Positions 1-6,070 are shown, numbered from the stretch's first letter. The stretch is 6,657 nt of DNA from Spirochaetaceae bacterium (GCA_031256815.1 JAIRPU010000066.1:1-6657); one strand, 5' to 3'. Notes: a model not told the origin generated them from the letters alone. Made by a program: numbers and translations.

Positions 1-4
1 GCAG

Positions 5-40
5 GCGGCGGTAAGTTTTGCCGGCAAAGCATACCGCCGC
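5..40. repeat. Inverted repeat, 9-bp stem with inner palindrome
   Basis: GCGGCGGTA at 5-13 pairs perfectly with TACCGCCGC at 32-40. The 18-base loop contains the perfect 12-base palindrome TTTGCCGGCAAA (17-28). This nested arrangement is the leftmost unit of the array and may continue beyond the window edge. Confidence 0.75.
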
Positions 41-46
41 TCCCCG

Positions 47-75
47 CCCCCCGCGCCGGGAAACGGCGCGGGGGG
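47..75. repeat. Perfect 12-bp hairpin, loop GGAAA
   Basis: The arms 47-58 (six C then GCGCCG) and 64-75 (CGGCGC then six G) are exact reverse complements around the loop GGAAA (59-63). The stem is entirely G/C. There is no T-run on either flank. Confidence 0.85.
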
Positions 76-83
76 ACGTCTCA

Positions 84-119
84 GGCGAAGCCGCGCGTCG
101 CGCGGCTTCGCCGGCAGCC
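84..119. repeat. Perfect 13-bp hairpin plus GGCAGCC
   Basis: GGCGAAGCCGCGC (84-96) and GCGCGGCTTCGCC (100-112) are exact reverse complements around the 3-base loop GTC. GGCAGCC (113-119) follows directly. The right arm appears a second time as an exact direct copy at 134-146, outside any stem of its own. Confidence 0.85.
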
Positions 120-145
120 CGCGGCCTGCAACTGCGCGGCTTCGC

Positions 146-179
146 CCCTGTGCGGCCTGCGCACGCAGGCCGCACAGGG
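146..179. repeat. Perfect 15-bp hairpin, loop GCAC
   Basis: CCCTGTGCGGCCTGC (146-160) pairs without mismatch with 165-179 around the loop GCAC. This is the longest perfect stem in the window. The inner nine bases of the left arm, GCGGCCTGC, also occur just upstream at 121-129. Confidence 0.85.
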
Positions 180-190
180 CTTTAACACAA

Positions 191-225
191 GCCGTCAAAA
201 GCGCAAGGCGCTTTTGACGGCAGCC
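191..225. repeat. Perfect 14-bp hairpin plus GGCAGCC
   Basis: GCCGTCAAAAGCGC (191-204) pairs exactly with 208-221 around the loop AAG. GGCAGCC (219-225) straddles the right edge. On the minus strand the stem is followed by the moderately T-rich TTGTGTTAAAG, which makes this the best, though weak, candidate in the array for an intrinsic terminator of the operon ending at 410. Confidence 0.8.
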
Positions 226-317
226 ACTTGCCCACGCGCGGCAGCGCCGCAGGCGGCCGTCCTATGCGCCGCGAAGCGGTGCGCGCGCGGCTACGCGCTA
301 CGCGCCGCCGCCATTGT

Positions 318-353
318 CTGCCTGCGAAACCGCGTGCGGCTTCGCAGGCAGCC
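318..353. repeat. 11-bp hairpin with inner stem, plus GGCAGCC
   Basis: CTGCCTGCGAA (318-328) pairs exactly with TTCGCAGGCAG (341-351). Past one A-C mismatch, 330-332 can pair with 337-339 inside the loop. GGCAGCC (347-353) again lies at the right edge, as in the units ending at 119 and 225. Confidence 0.8.
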
Positions 354-409
354 CCAGTCGTTTAACGGCGCGGGTCGCACGGCGGCGGCCGGCCTCCACC
401 GGCCCGGCC

Positions 410-2029
410 TTAGTTTAGCAATTCAAGCATGGGGTCAAGTTCGGCGCGGATACGCTTTAAAAACGACGTGTTAGCGGCGGAAGGCCGCCGGCCGCCGGCC
501 GCCGCACATTCCGGAAAGTGCGCCCAAAGATAATCCGCTTCGTCAATAAGCGCCTCAAGCTCTGCACTATCCGCCGTCAAAGCGCCTGTAAGCATACTCC
601 TTATATTGCCAAGCAATTTTTTTTCGTAGTTTATTAACGCAGAAATATCCGCGCCGCATGGTTTACAATCAGACTTGTTCAACAAAATATCTTCGGTGTT
701 TTGACAGGCGCTGCCGGCTTTAGAAAACATTTGCGCTGCCGCCTCCAAACTTAAAAGGCGCGCTCCAAGCGAAACGCCTTCTGTTTCCAGTTCAAACACA
801 CGCGGATTAGAGGCAAATTCGGATTTAAACAGAGTCATATAACGGCGCATGGCGGCATTGCTCTTGAGTTGGCTTCCAGTTTTGGATACCACCTTAAACA
901 CGCCTTTTTGAAAAACACCGCGCGCCGCAGGAAGCCCGCTAAAACGGCCAAGCTGCCGCAGCGCACTAATATGAGACGGAGTTCCTTTGGCATGCTGCCG
1001 TTCAAGGCTAAAAGCAAAATCCAGTCCGCAGACAACAACGGGCCCGCGTGAAAGCGCCAGCGCCAGCGCCGTAGCGCAAAGCCCCACAGAGCCCAATGGC
1101 GGCAGACGCAAAGGCAGCGCCGGTTTTAAGCGTTCAAAAAGCCGCAATTCTGTCCATGGCGTCCAGAAAAAATATGGCAGAGAATGCGACGCAAAACGGC
1201 AAACAGACGGTAATGCGCTCAAATCCATGGCTATACGCAGCGGAACGCCGCCCCAGCCGCAAAAGTCGGCAAGATTCCAGTGCTGCGCCTCCAGCGCCAC
1301 AACAAGAGAAGGCCTAAGTTTTCGCCGCAAAAGAGCGCCAAGCGCCGTATCTACAGCGACAATTTCCGGCAGCCGCTCTTTTGGATGGCGCAGCAACTCG
1401 TCAAGTACCATGTCCAGCGAAGGACCGGCCCCTGCAACCAGCACGGGGCGTTCTCCAAAATTAACGCTTTTTAGCGCCGGAGACGCTTCAAGAATGTGCA
1501 GATTCTTTAAAAAATTGCGAATATAGAGCCTGCCGAGTTTTGTAAGCGTCATGGCATTGCCCCATTCCAATGCTATAACACTGCGTAATGCGCCGGCCAT
1601 TTCGTCATACAAAGGCGCGGCAAGCGCATAACCGGCGGAAAGCCTCAATTCTTCAACGCGCCTGAAACTGCGCTGACCGCATTTTTCACGCACAAAACGG
1701 CAAAGCGCCTGCACTCCGCCGCCCAAAAAAAGCGCTGCGCCCGGCGTTTCAAAAATAGCTCCGTCAATATTTTGCCGCGTCCAGCCGGCAAGCGCTTCGG
1801 TAGCTTCTACACAAATAACAAATGAGTTTTCCGGCAGTGTTTTTACAAAATGGTTTAAACCATAGCCAAATAGCGGAGAGGGGCAAAAGTATAATGTGCG
1901 TTCTTTTGCCGGCATAGCCGATTCAACAATACGTTCCGATGCCGATACAGGGTCAATACGCGAAAGCAGCGGCTTCCCCAGATAAAACACGGTATTTCCG
2001 CGCCGTGCGGCGGCAATTTGCGGCAGCAT
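410..2029 (-). CDS. DUF115 / MptE-like (MAF_flag10-type) protein
   Basis: This 539-aa protein belongs to the DUF115 group, whose Rossmann-like domain is related to the archaeal 6-hydroxymethylpterin pyrophosphokinase MptE. Bacterial members include motility accessory factors linked to flagellin glycosylation. Seen in the sequence: an N-terminal part with LYFCPSPLFGYGL (46-58), the glycine-rich AGAGPSLD motif (199-206), VAVDTALGALLRRKLRPSLV (224-243), and the late motif VCGLDFAFSLERQHAKGTPSH (333-353), which resembles the conserved 'liG-D-a' plus H block. The C-terminal part, about 430-539, is helical and variable. No signal peptide or membrane segment is evident. ATG is the only sensible start; it lies 25 nt after the lyase gene, and I see no Shine-Dalgarno sequence in that gap. 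The exact substrate is unknown. A flagellin or surface-glycan role is an inference from the family only. Confidence 0.75.
   Translation of the reverse strand: MLPQIAAARRGNTVFYLGKPLLSRIDPVSASERIVESAMPAKERTLYFCPSPLFGYGLNHFVKTLPENSFVICVEATEALAGWTRQNIDGAIFETPGAALFLGGGVQALCRFVREKCGQRSFRRVEELRLSAGYALAAPLYDEMAGALRSVIALEWGNAMTLTKLGRLYIRNFLKNLHILEASPALKSVNFGERPVLVAGAGPSLDMVLDELLRHPKERLPEIVAVDTALGALLRRKLRPSLVVALEAQHWNLADFCGWGGVPLRIAMDLSALPSVCRFASHSLPYFFWTPWTELRLFERLKPALPLRLPPLGSVGLCATALALALSRGPVVVCGLDFAFSLERQHAKGTPSHISALRQLGRFSGLPAARGVFQKGVFKVVSKTGSQLKSNAAMRRYMTLFKSEFASNPRVFELETEGVSLGARLLSLEAAAQMFSKAGSACQNTEDILLNKSDCKPCGADISALINYEKKLLGNIRSMLTGALTADSAELEALIDEADYLWAHFPECAAAGGRRPSAANTSFLKRIRAELDPMLELLN
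483..503. repeat. Tandem heptamer (GGCCGCC)x3 inside a gene
   Basis: Three perfect consecutive copies of GGCCGCC lie within the 3' end of the DUF115 gene. They are flanked by GCGGCGG (474-480), which can pair with CCGCCGC (499-505). On the coding strand the segment encodes an Ala/Gly/Arg-rich stretch (AAAGGRRPSAA) near the C-terminus. Its composition matches the adjacent intergenic array rather than the rest of the gene. Confidence 0.8.
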
Positions 2030-2054
2030 CGTTTTATTTTAAGGCAACGGCATT

Positions 2055-3086
2055 TTACAAAAGCGCAATTGCGTTCTCTACATCTTCGCTTTTTGTGGCC
2101 CAGCTTGCGGTTAAACGCATAACAACGTTGTTTTCATCGTAAGTTCCCCAAAACGTCCACCCGATTTTTTCGCTTAAATCCTTAACGCGGGATTTTTCCA
2201 AAATCAAAAACAGCTGATTTGCGGGAGCGTCAAACAAAAATTTGTGCCCTTTTTGCGACAGGCCGGTTTTTAATTTTTCCGCCATTTTTACGGCATGGGC
2301 GGAAATTTCAAAGTAAAGATTGTTTGTAAAAAGAGTATCAAATTGAACCCCAAGCAGGCGGCCTTTTGCAAGCAAAGCGCCCTGCTGTTTCATTATTGAA
2401 AAAAAATGCGGAATAAAGCCCTCTTTTGTAATAACAAACGCTTCGCCCAAAAACGCGCCAACCTTTGTTCCGCCTATATAAAAAATATCGCAATAGTTTG
2501 CTATGGTTTTAAGGGTAACATCTGTGTTTCGCGCCGCCAAAGCATAGCCTAAACGCGCTCCGTCAAGAAAAAGGGGCGCATGATTTTTCCGGCAAACCGC
2601 GCTGATTTTTTGCAGTTCATCTTTTGTGTAAACAGTTCCATATTCTGTAGTATGAGAAATATAAACCATTCCAGGCATAACCAAATGTTCACGCGAAGGG
2701 TCGTTTTGATAGTCAATAAAGCACTGTTCTATATCTTTTGCCAAAAGTTTGCCTTCTTTATGCGGCAGGCAGATAACTTTATGCCCATGCGCTTCTATTG
2801 CCCCCGCTTCGTGCGAAGCGATGTGGCCTGTATCCGCCGATATAACTCCCTGATACGGCCTTAGAACGGCGCTTATTACCACTGCGTTTGTCTGGGTGCC
2901 GCCTGTTAAAAAATATATTTCGGCGTCAGGCGCTTCGGCAGCGGCGCGAATTTTATCTTTTGCGCTTTTACAATAGCTGTCCAACCCATATCCTTCGCAT
3001 TTTTCCATGTTTGTTTCAGTCAAACGGCGAAGAATTTCAGGATGAGCGCCTTCTGAATAATCGTTTGTAAAATTCAGTTTATTCAT
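2055..3086 (-). CDS. Threonine aldolase / beta-eliminating lyase family, PLP-dependent
   Basis: This 343-aa fold-type I PLP enzyme is of the low-specificity L-threonine aldolase (ltaE) type, which cleaves L-threonine or allo-threonine to glycine and acetaldehyde. Seen in the sequence: TGGTQTN (61-67, phosphate-binding loop), the DTGHIASHEAGAIEAHG block (85-101) with H88 placed to stack on the cofactor, FLDGARLGYAL (173-183) with D175 for the pyridine nitrogen, and YIGGTKVGA (203-211) with K208 as the Schiff-base lysine. The length is typical. The ATG lies 31 nt downstream of atpA in an AT-rich gap without a recognisable Shine-Dalgarno; a 12-base palindrome, TTAAGCGCTTAA (3110-3121), overlaps the atpA stop. 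Related beta-eliminating lyases share these motifs, so the substrate is less certain than the family. It probably joins the atp transcription unit, a position normally held by atpG. Confidence 0.85.
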   Translation of the reverse strand: MNKLNFTNDYSEGAHPEILRRLTETNMEKCEGYGLDSYCKSAKDKIRAAAEAPDAEIYFLTGGTQTNAVVISAVLRPYQGVISADTGHIASHEAGAIEAHGHKVICLPHKEGKLLAKDIEQCFIDYQNDPSREHLVMPGMVYISHTTEYGTVYTKDELQKISAVCRKNHAPLFLDGARLGYALAARNTDVTLKTIANYCDIFYIGGTKVGAFLGEAFVITKEGFIPHFFSIMKQQGALLAKGRLLGVQFDTLFTNNLYFEISAHAVKMAEKLKTGLSQKGHKFLFDAPANQLFLILEKSRVKDLSEKIGWTFWGTYDENNVVMRLTASWATKSEDVENAIALL

Positions 3087-3117
3087 TTAAATTTAATTCA
3101 TTTTAATTTTTAAGCGC

Positions 3118-4629
3118 TTAATTTGGGGTTTTTAAAAACATTTTGGAAAATGAATCACAAAGCGTTTCAAGACTGCTTGCGTTTTCCATGCTTATCTCTT
3201 TTGTTTTTGCAATCTCTTTTAAAACTTCAGCGCCGTTCGTTTTTATGTATTCAAGAAATTCAGTAATAAATTCGCCTGTCTTTTCCACGGGGCATTTAAC
3301 AAGTTTTCCCTGAACGGCAATATGGAGCAGCGACGCCTGTTCTTCCATTTCCAATGGTGAAAATTGAGGCTGTTTAAGCGCTTCCATAAGCCTTGCCCCC
3401 TGCGAAAGTTTATCCTGAGTCGCCTTATCCAAATCGGAGCCAAACTGGGCAAAAGCCGCCATTTCTCTGTATTGCGCAAGATCGAGCCTTAGCCTGCCCG
3501 CCACTTTCCGCACAGCTTTTGCCTGCGCGGCACCTCCCACACGGCTTACGGAAAGTCCAACGTCTATTGCGGGACGCATTCCCGAATTAAAAAGTTCGGA
3601 ATCAAGAAAAATTTGCCCGTCTGTAATCGAAATTACATTTGTTGGTATGTAGGAAGAAATATCACCCGCCTGGGTTTCTATTATGGGAAGCGCCGTTATT
3701 GAACCGCCTCCCTTTGCCTCCGAAAGCCTTGCGGCGCGTTCCAAAAGCCTGGAATGAAGATAGAATACATCGCCCGGAAACGCCTCGCGCCCTGGCGGAC
3801 GCCTTAGCAGCAGAGAAATGGTGCGGTAGGCTATGGCGTGTTTGGAAAGGTCATCGTAAACGATAAGCACGTCCTTTCCTTCGTGCATAAAATATTCGGC
3901 CATTGCAACCGCAGAGTAGGGGGCAAGGTATTGCAGCGCGGCGCTGTCCGAGGCCGAAGCAAACACAATAAACGTATAATCCAGCGCCCCGTATTTTTTT
4001 AAACTCTCCAAAATAGCCGCTACGGATGAGGATTTTTGCCCTATGGCGCAATAAACGCATATAACGCCTGTTTTTTTTTGGTTTATGATGGTGTCTATTG
4101 CTATTGCGGTTTTGCCGGTTTGCCTGTCGCCAATTATAAGTTCGCGCTGGCCGCGGCCTATCGGTATCATCGCGTCAATCGCAAGGATGCCTGTTTGCAA
4201 AGGCGTTTGAACGCCGGCGCGTTCTATAACCGAAGGAGCAGGGGATTCTACAGGATAAAACGCTTCGGCCTTAACGACGCCTTTACCGTCCAAAGGCTCG
4301 CCCAGCGGGTTTAGCACTCTGCCAAGCAGCGAAGGGCCAACAGGCGCCGATACGACTTTTCCTGTTCCGCGCACTTCATCTCCGTCTCTAACGCCGGTTT
4401 CGCCGTCCAAAAGCACAACGCCGGCAGAATCTTCGTTTAGATTGAGTATAATCCCCGCCGCGCCGGACGAAAATTCAACAAGCTCGCCATAAACCGCTTT
4501 GGTAAGCCCGTGAACTGTGGCAACTGAATCGCCAACCTGCGCTACAAAACCTATCGATTCGGAGACGCTTTTATTCTCCCATTCTTCGATTTCTGCGCTT
4601 ATTATTTTACTCAATTCGTTAAACTGCAT
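3118..4629 (-). CDS. atpA: F-type ATP synthase subunit alpha
   Basis: This is the non-catalytic nucleotide-binding subunit of the F1 alpha3beta3 hexamer, on the cytoplasmic face of the membrane. At 503 aa it has the usual length. The N-terminal beta-barrel (about 25-90) is followed by Walker A GDRQTGKT (167-174), a Walker B-like strand DVLIVYDD (253-260), the PGREAFPGDVFYLHSRLLER block (279-298), the family signature PAIDVGLSVS (353-362) and the arginine finger R363 in SRVGGAAQ. A helical C-terminal domain completes it. The ATG overlaps the last base of the atpH stop (TAATG), and AAGGA sits 5 nt upstream. A run of nine A on the coding strand (4071-4079) follows the Walker A region. AtpG, AtpD and AtpC are not encoded downstream as they normally would be. 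Identification is secure. Confidence 0.98.
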   Translation of the reverse strand: MQFNELSKIISAEIEEWENKSVSESIGFVAQVGDSVATVHGLTKAVYGELVEFSSGAAGIILNLNEDSAGVVLLDGETGVRDGDEVRGTGKVVSAPVGPSLLGRVLNPLGEPLDGKGVVKAEAFYPVESPAPSVIERAGVQTPLQTGILAIDAMIPIGRGQRELIIGDRQTGKTAIAIDTIINQKKTGVICVYCAIGQKSSSVAAILESLKKYGALDYTFIVFASASDSAALQYLAPYSAVAMAEYFMHEGKDVLIVYDDLSKHAIAYRTISLLLRRPPGREAFPGDVFYLHSRLLERAARLSEAKGGGSITALPIIETQAGDISSYIPTNVISITDGQIFLDSELFNSGMRPAIDVGLSVSRVGGAAQAKAVRKVAGRLRLDLAQYREMAAFAQFGSDLDKATQDKLSQGARLMEALKQPQFSPLEMEEQASLLHIAVQGKLVKCPVEKTGEFITEFLEYIKTNGAEVLKEIAKTKEISMENASSLETLCDSFSKMFLKTPN

Positions 4630-5168
4630 TATATTCCTTTTTGCAGCGCGCTTTCAAAACGCGCCGCCATGCCCTTAAGGCTAAAATCATACCGTTCTCC
4701 ATTTATGGTAATACGGTAACCGGCGATAAGTTCAGGTATAATTCGCAACTCAAAACTAACGTCACGGCAGTTGTTTTGCGCAATAAGAAGCCGTTTTAGT
4801 TTATCAAGAAAATCAGGTTCAGGCTCGCTTGCCGCTTCAAGCCGTGCCAAAAGGATATTGTCCTGTTCGTAGGCGGCGTTTAGTATGGCGGCGGCAAACA
4901 GGGAGAGCTTTTTAAAAAAGCCGCGCCGGACGAGCAGTGCAAGCGATGCCTTCGCCGCCAAAATCCCGCGCGTTTCGGTTCCGTTTGCCAGTTTAACTGC
5001 CTTGCCCAAAATGGCCGCCGCTTCTTCCGCGTTTTTGTCGCCGGAAATCCATACTTTTGAGTTTGAAAGCGCCTGCGAAAATGCTAAGAGCGCTTTGTAT
5101 CCGGCTTCCCAGTCGTCAGCGGCGGCTTTCAAAAACGCGCTTGCCCAGCGGCCGGCGTTAAACTTCAA
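4629..5168 (-). CDS. atpH: F-type ATP synthase subunit delta
   Basis: This 179-aa protein corresponds to the delta (OSCP-like) subunit, which ties the top of the F1 alpha subunits to the b-subunit peripheral stalk. The N-terminal helical domain is divergent, with AGRWASAFLKAA where most relatives have a YA-x-AL pattern. The C-terminal hallmark is clear at PELIAGYRITINGERYDFSL (145-164), matching the family's D-P-x-L-I-G-G motif region. The start is TTG at 5168, overlapping the atpF stop TGA by 4 nt (TTGA). GGGAG at 5180-5176 lies 7 nt upstream, which supports this start. Its position between b and alpha is the standard one. The presence of delta argues against an N-type ATPase cluster, which normally lacks it. 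Sequence alone is divergent; context makes the call firm. Confidence 0.93.
   Translation of the reverse strand: MKFNAGRWASAFLKAAADDWEAGYKALLAFSQALSNSKVWISGDKNAEEAAAILGKAVKLANGTETRGILAAKASLALLVRRGFFKKLSLFAAAILNAAYEQDNILLARLEAASEPEPDFLDKLKRLLIAQNNCRDVSFELRIIPELIAGYRITINGERYDFSLKGMAARFESALQKGI
4635..4639 (-). promoter_or_regulatory. Ribosome binding site for atpA
   Basis: AAGGA on the minus strand lies 5 nt upstream of the atpA ATG, inside the last codons of atpH. Together with the one-base stop/start overlap it suggests translational coupling. Confidence 0.7.
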
Positions 5169-5659
5169 GCTTTTGCTCCCGAAAGTTCTGCAAGCGCGTT
5201 TTCGGCGGCGCGGCGGGCGTCTTCGCCGGAAATTTCGCGCCGTAAAAGACGGCTTGCCGCGCGCATTATCAAAGAGGCCGCTTCAGATTTAAATAAAAGC
5301 AGCGCGGCGTGTTTTTCGGCATCGATTTGTTTTCTGGCGGCGGCAACAAGCGCGTCCGCCTGCGCCTTGCCTTCCGCAATTATTGCGCCGGCGCGTTCTT
5401 CGGCGGCGCGGCGGGAATTTTCCGACATAAGCCTTAGTTCTTCGTTTGAAGCGTTCATTCTTGCTTCGTAATCCGCCATGAGCCGTTTAACTTCTTCGCG
5501 TTCTTTTGCGGCAAGTGACAGCTCGCTTTCTATTTTGGCAGCGCGCGCCTTGATAAATCTGGTTACAGGTTTAAAAAGAATCGCTCTAAGAACCAAAAAC
5601 AGAATAGCTATATTAAGGATTGTCCAGAAAAATGTTACCGAAAAGTCGATTAAGTTCAT
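5165..5659 (-). CDS. atpF: F-type ATP synthase subunit b
   Basis: This 164-aa protein is the membrane-anchored peripheral stalk subunit that holds F1 static against the rotor. It has one N-terminal hydrophobic segment (about residues 8-30, FFWTILNIAILFLVLRAILF) followed by the typical FKPVTRFIKAR turn. The remainder is a long charged, alanine-rich helix (about 35-150) with an E/R/A heptad-like pattern, as expected for the dimeric coiled coil. Length is typical. The ATG is 3 nt after the atpE stop; the upstream sequence shows only a weak Shine-Dalgarno (CTGG), so translation is probably coupled to atpE. Only one b-type gene is present, with no b' paralogue in the window. Confidence 0.96.
   Translation of the reverse strand: MNLIDFSVTFFWTILNIAILFLVLRAILFKPVTRFIKARAAKIESELSLAAKEREEVKRLMADYEARMNASNEELRLMSENSRRAAEERAGAIIAEGKAQADALVAAARKQIDAEKHAALLLFKSEAASLIMRAASRLLRREISGEDARRAAENALAELSGAKA
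5176..5180 (-). promoter_or_regulatory. Ribosome binding site for atpH (decides TTG start)
   Basis: GGGAG on the minus strand lies inside the 3' end of atpF, 7 nt before the TTG at 5168. This good spacing supports the non-ATG start that overlaps the atpF stop codon. Confidence 0.65.
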
Positions 5660-5662
5660 TTT

Positions 5663-5890
5663 TTAACCAGATTTAGTTGTCCATATAAGTATAGCCATAA
5701 CAAAACCGTAAATAGCCGTTGCTTCGGCAAGCGCCACACCCAGAAAAAATACAGTCATTATCTTTCCGGATGCTTCCGGCTGTCTGCTTATAGCCTGCGA
5801 TGCGCCGCCGGTTGCAATACCAATGCCAATACCAGCTCCAATACCGGCAATAACGGCAATGCCCGCTCCAATTAAATAAGCCATTTCCAT
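5663..5890 (-). CDS. atpE: F-type ATP synthase subunit c
   Basis: This 75-aa proteolipid forms the rotor ring in the membrane. It shows two hydrophobic helices with a glycine-rich first helix (GIGAGIGIGIATGG, 16-29), the conserved polar loop RQP (36-38) and the ion-carrying carboxylate E56 in ALAEATAIYG. Aligned without gaps to known Na+-type rings, the position usually held by the Na+-binding Gln is Ile23, and the residue after the carboxylate is Ala57 instead of Ser/Thr. That points to proton rather than sodium coupling (inference). The start is ATG at 5890 with GAGGA 4 nt upstream; a second ATG at 5884 (MAYL) has 10-nt spacing and could also serve. No atpB or atpI precedes it, unlike standard operons. 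Confidence 0.97.
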   Translation of the reverse strand: MEMAYLIGAGIAVIAGIGAGIGIGIATGGASQAISRQPEASGKIMTVFFLGVALAEATAIYGFVMAILIWTTKSG

Positions 5891-5894
5891 GAAA

Positions 5895-5899
5895 TCCTC
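5895..5899 (-). promoter_or_regulatory. Ribosome binding site for atpE
   Basis: GAGGA on the minus strand lies 4 nt before the ATG at 5890 and 10 nt before the in-frame ATG at 5884. Both spacings are slightly off the ideal, so the two-residue difference in the start is unresolved. Confidence 0.65.
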
Positions 5900-5951
5900 A
5901 CTTGCGAGACGCTAAAAATCAATCAATTAATATTTAGCCTGTTATTTTTTT

Positions 5952-5981
5952 ATTCTACAAAAGAGTCCGCGTTTTGTTCAA
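5952..5981 (-). promoter_or_regulatory. Candidate sigma70 promoter of the atpE operon
   Basis: On the minus strand TTGAAC (5981-5976, 4 of 6 to the -35 consensus) and TAGAAT (5957-5952, 5 of 6 to the -10 consensus) are separated by 18 bases. The predicted start of transcription is near 5945, giving a leader of about 55 nt before atpE. The region after the -10 is AT-rich. It is the only well-spaced pair I saw in the interval, and it supports atpE as the first gene of the unit. Confidence 0.5.
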
Positions 5982-6051
5982 GCTCGTTGTCCGGCTTTTT
6001 TAATCCGCAGGCGGCCTTTATATCGAAAATTAAGCCTTTAATTATGGCGCA

Positions 6052-6070
6052 TTTTTGCCTCCGGCAAAAA
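6052..6070. repeat. 8-bp hairpin TTTTTGCC/GGCAAAAA
   Basis: TTTTTGCC (6052-6059) pairs exactly with GGCAAAAA (6063-6070) around a 3-base loop. The symmetric T/A arms resemble a short bidirectional intrinsic terminator, but only three G-C pairs form the core. It lies downstream of the SUMF1-like gene and could help insulate it from the atp promoter. Confidence 0.45.

Larger units (their letters stand above)
1..409. repeat. GC-rich intergenic palindrome array (no gene)
   Basis: No credible gene lies in these 409 bases downstream of the DUF115 gene. The tract is far richer in G+C than the flanking genes and is packed with inverted repeats. By eye I find stems at 5-13/32-40, 47-58/64-75, 84-96/100-112, 146-160/165-179, 191-204/208-221, 265-272/276-283 (two G-T wobbles), 318-328/341-351 and 387-392/399-404. 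Hairpins cover more than half of the tract. None is followed by a clear T-run on either strand, so a set of ordinary intrinsic terminators is unlikely, although the cluster could still stop transcription arriving from 410. It resembles a REP/BIME-like or small palindromic element cluster. I do not recognise a named family. Confidence 0.8.

Noticed and set aside
180..366. attC-like recombination sites, prompted by TTTAAC at 181 and GTTTAAC at 360 next to hairpins
   Set aside because: The two copies are in direct orientation. I found no GTTRRRY partner at the opposite end of a hairpin, no cassette genes and no integrase, so an integron array is not supported.
387..404. Intrinsic terminator directly after the DUF115 gene (GGCCGG/CCGGCC)
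   Set aside because: The stem is only 6 bp with a 6-base loop, and no T-run follows on the minus strand. It is treated as part of the palindrome array.
1..409. CRISPR array
   Set aside because: The palindromic units differ in sequence and spacing. There is no constant repeat of 24-40 bases with unique spacers, and no cas gene in the window.
214..474. Plus-strand open frame of 86 codons
   Set aside because: It has the low-complexity Ala/Arg composition expected from the GC-rich palindromes, runs into the 3' end of the DUF115 gene on the other strand, and shows no recognisable domain.
987..1526. Plus-strand open frame of 179 codons opposite the DUF115 gene
   Set aside because: Its Ser/Arg/Lys-rich composition with no motif is typical of an antisense shadow. 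The minus-strand frame has clear family motifs over the same bases.
5663..5890. N-type (Na+-translocating) ATPase cluster
   Set aside because: A delta subunit gene is present, the gene order differs from atpDCQRBEFAG, and the c subunit lacks the Na+ ligands.
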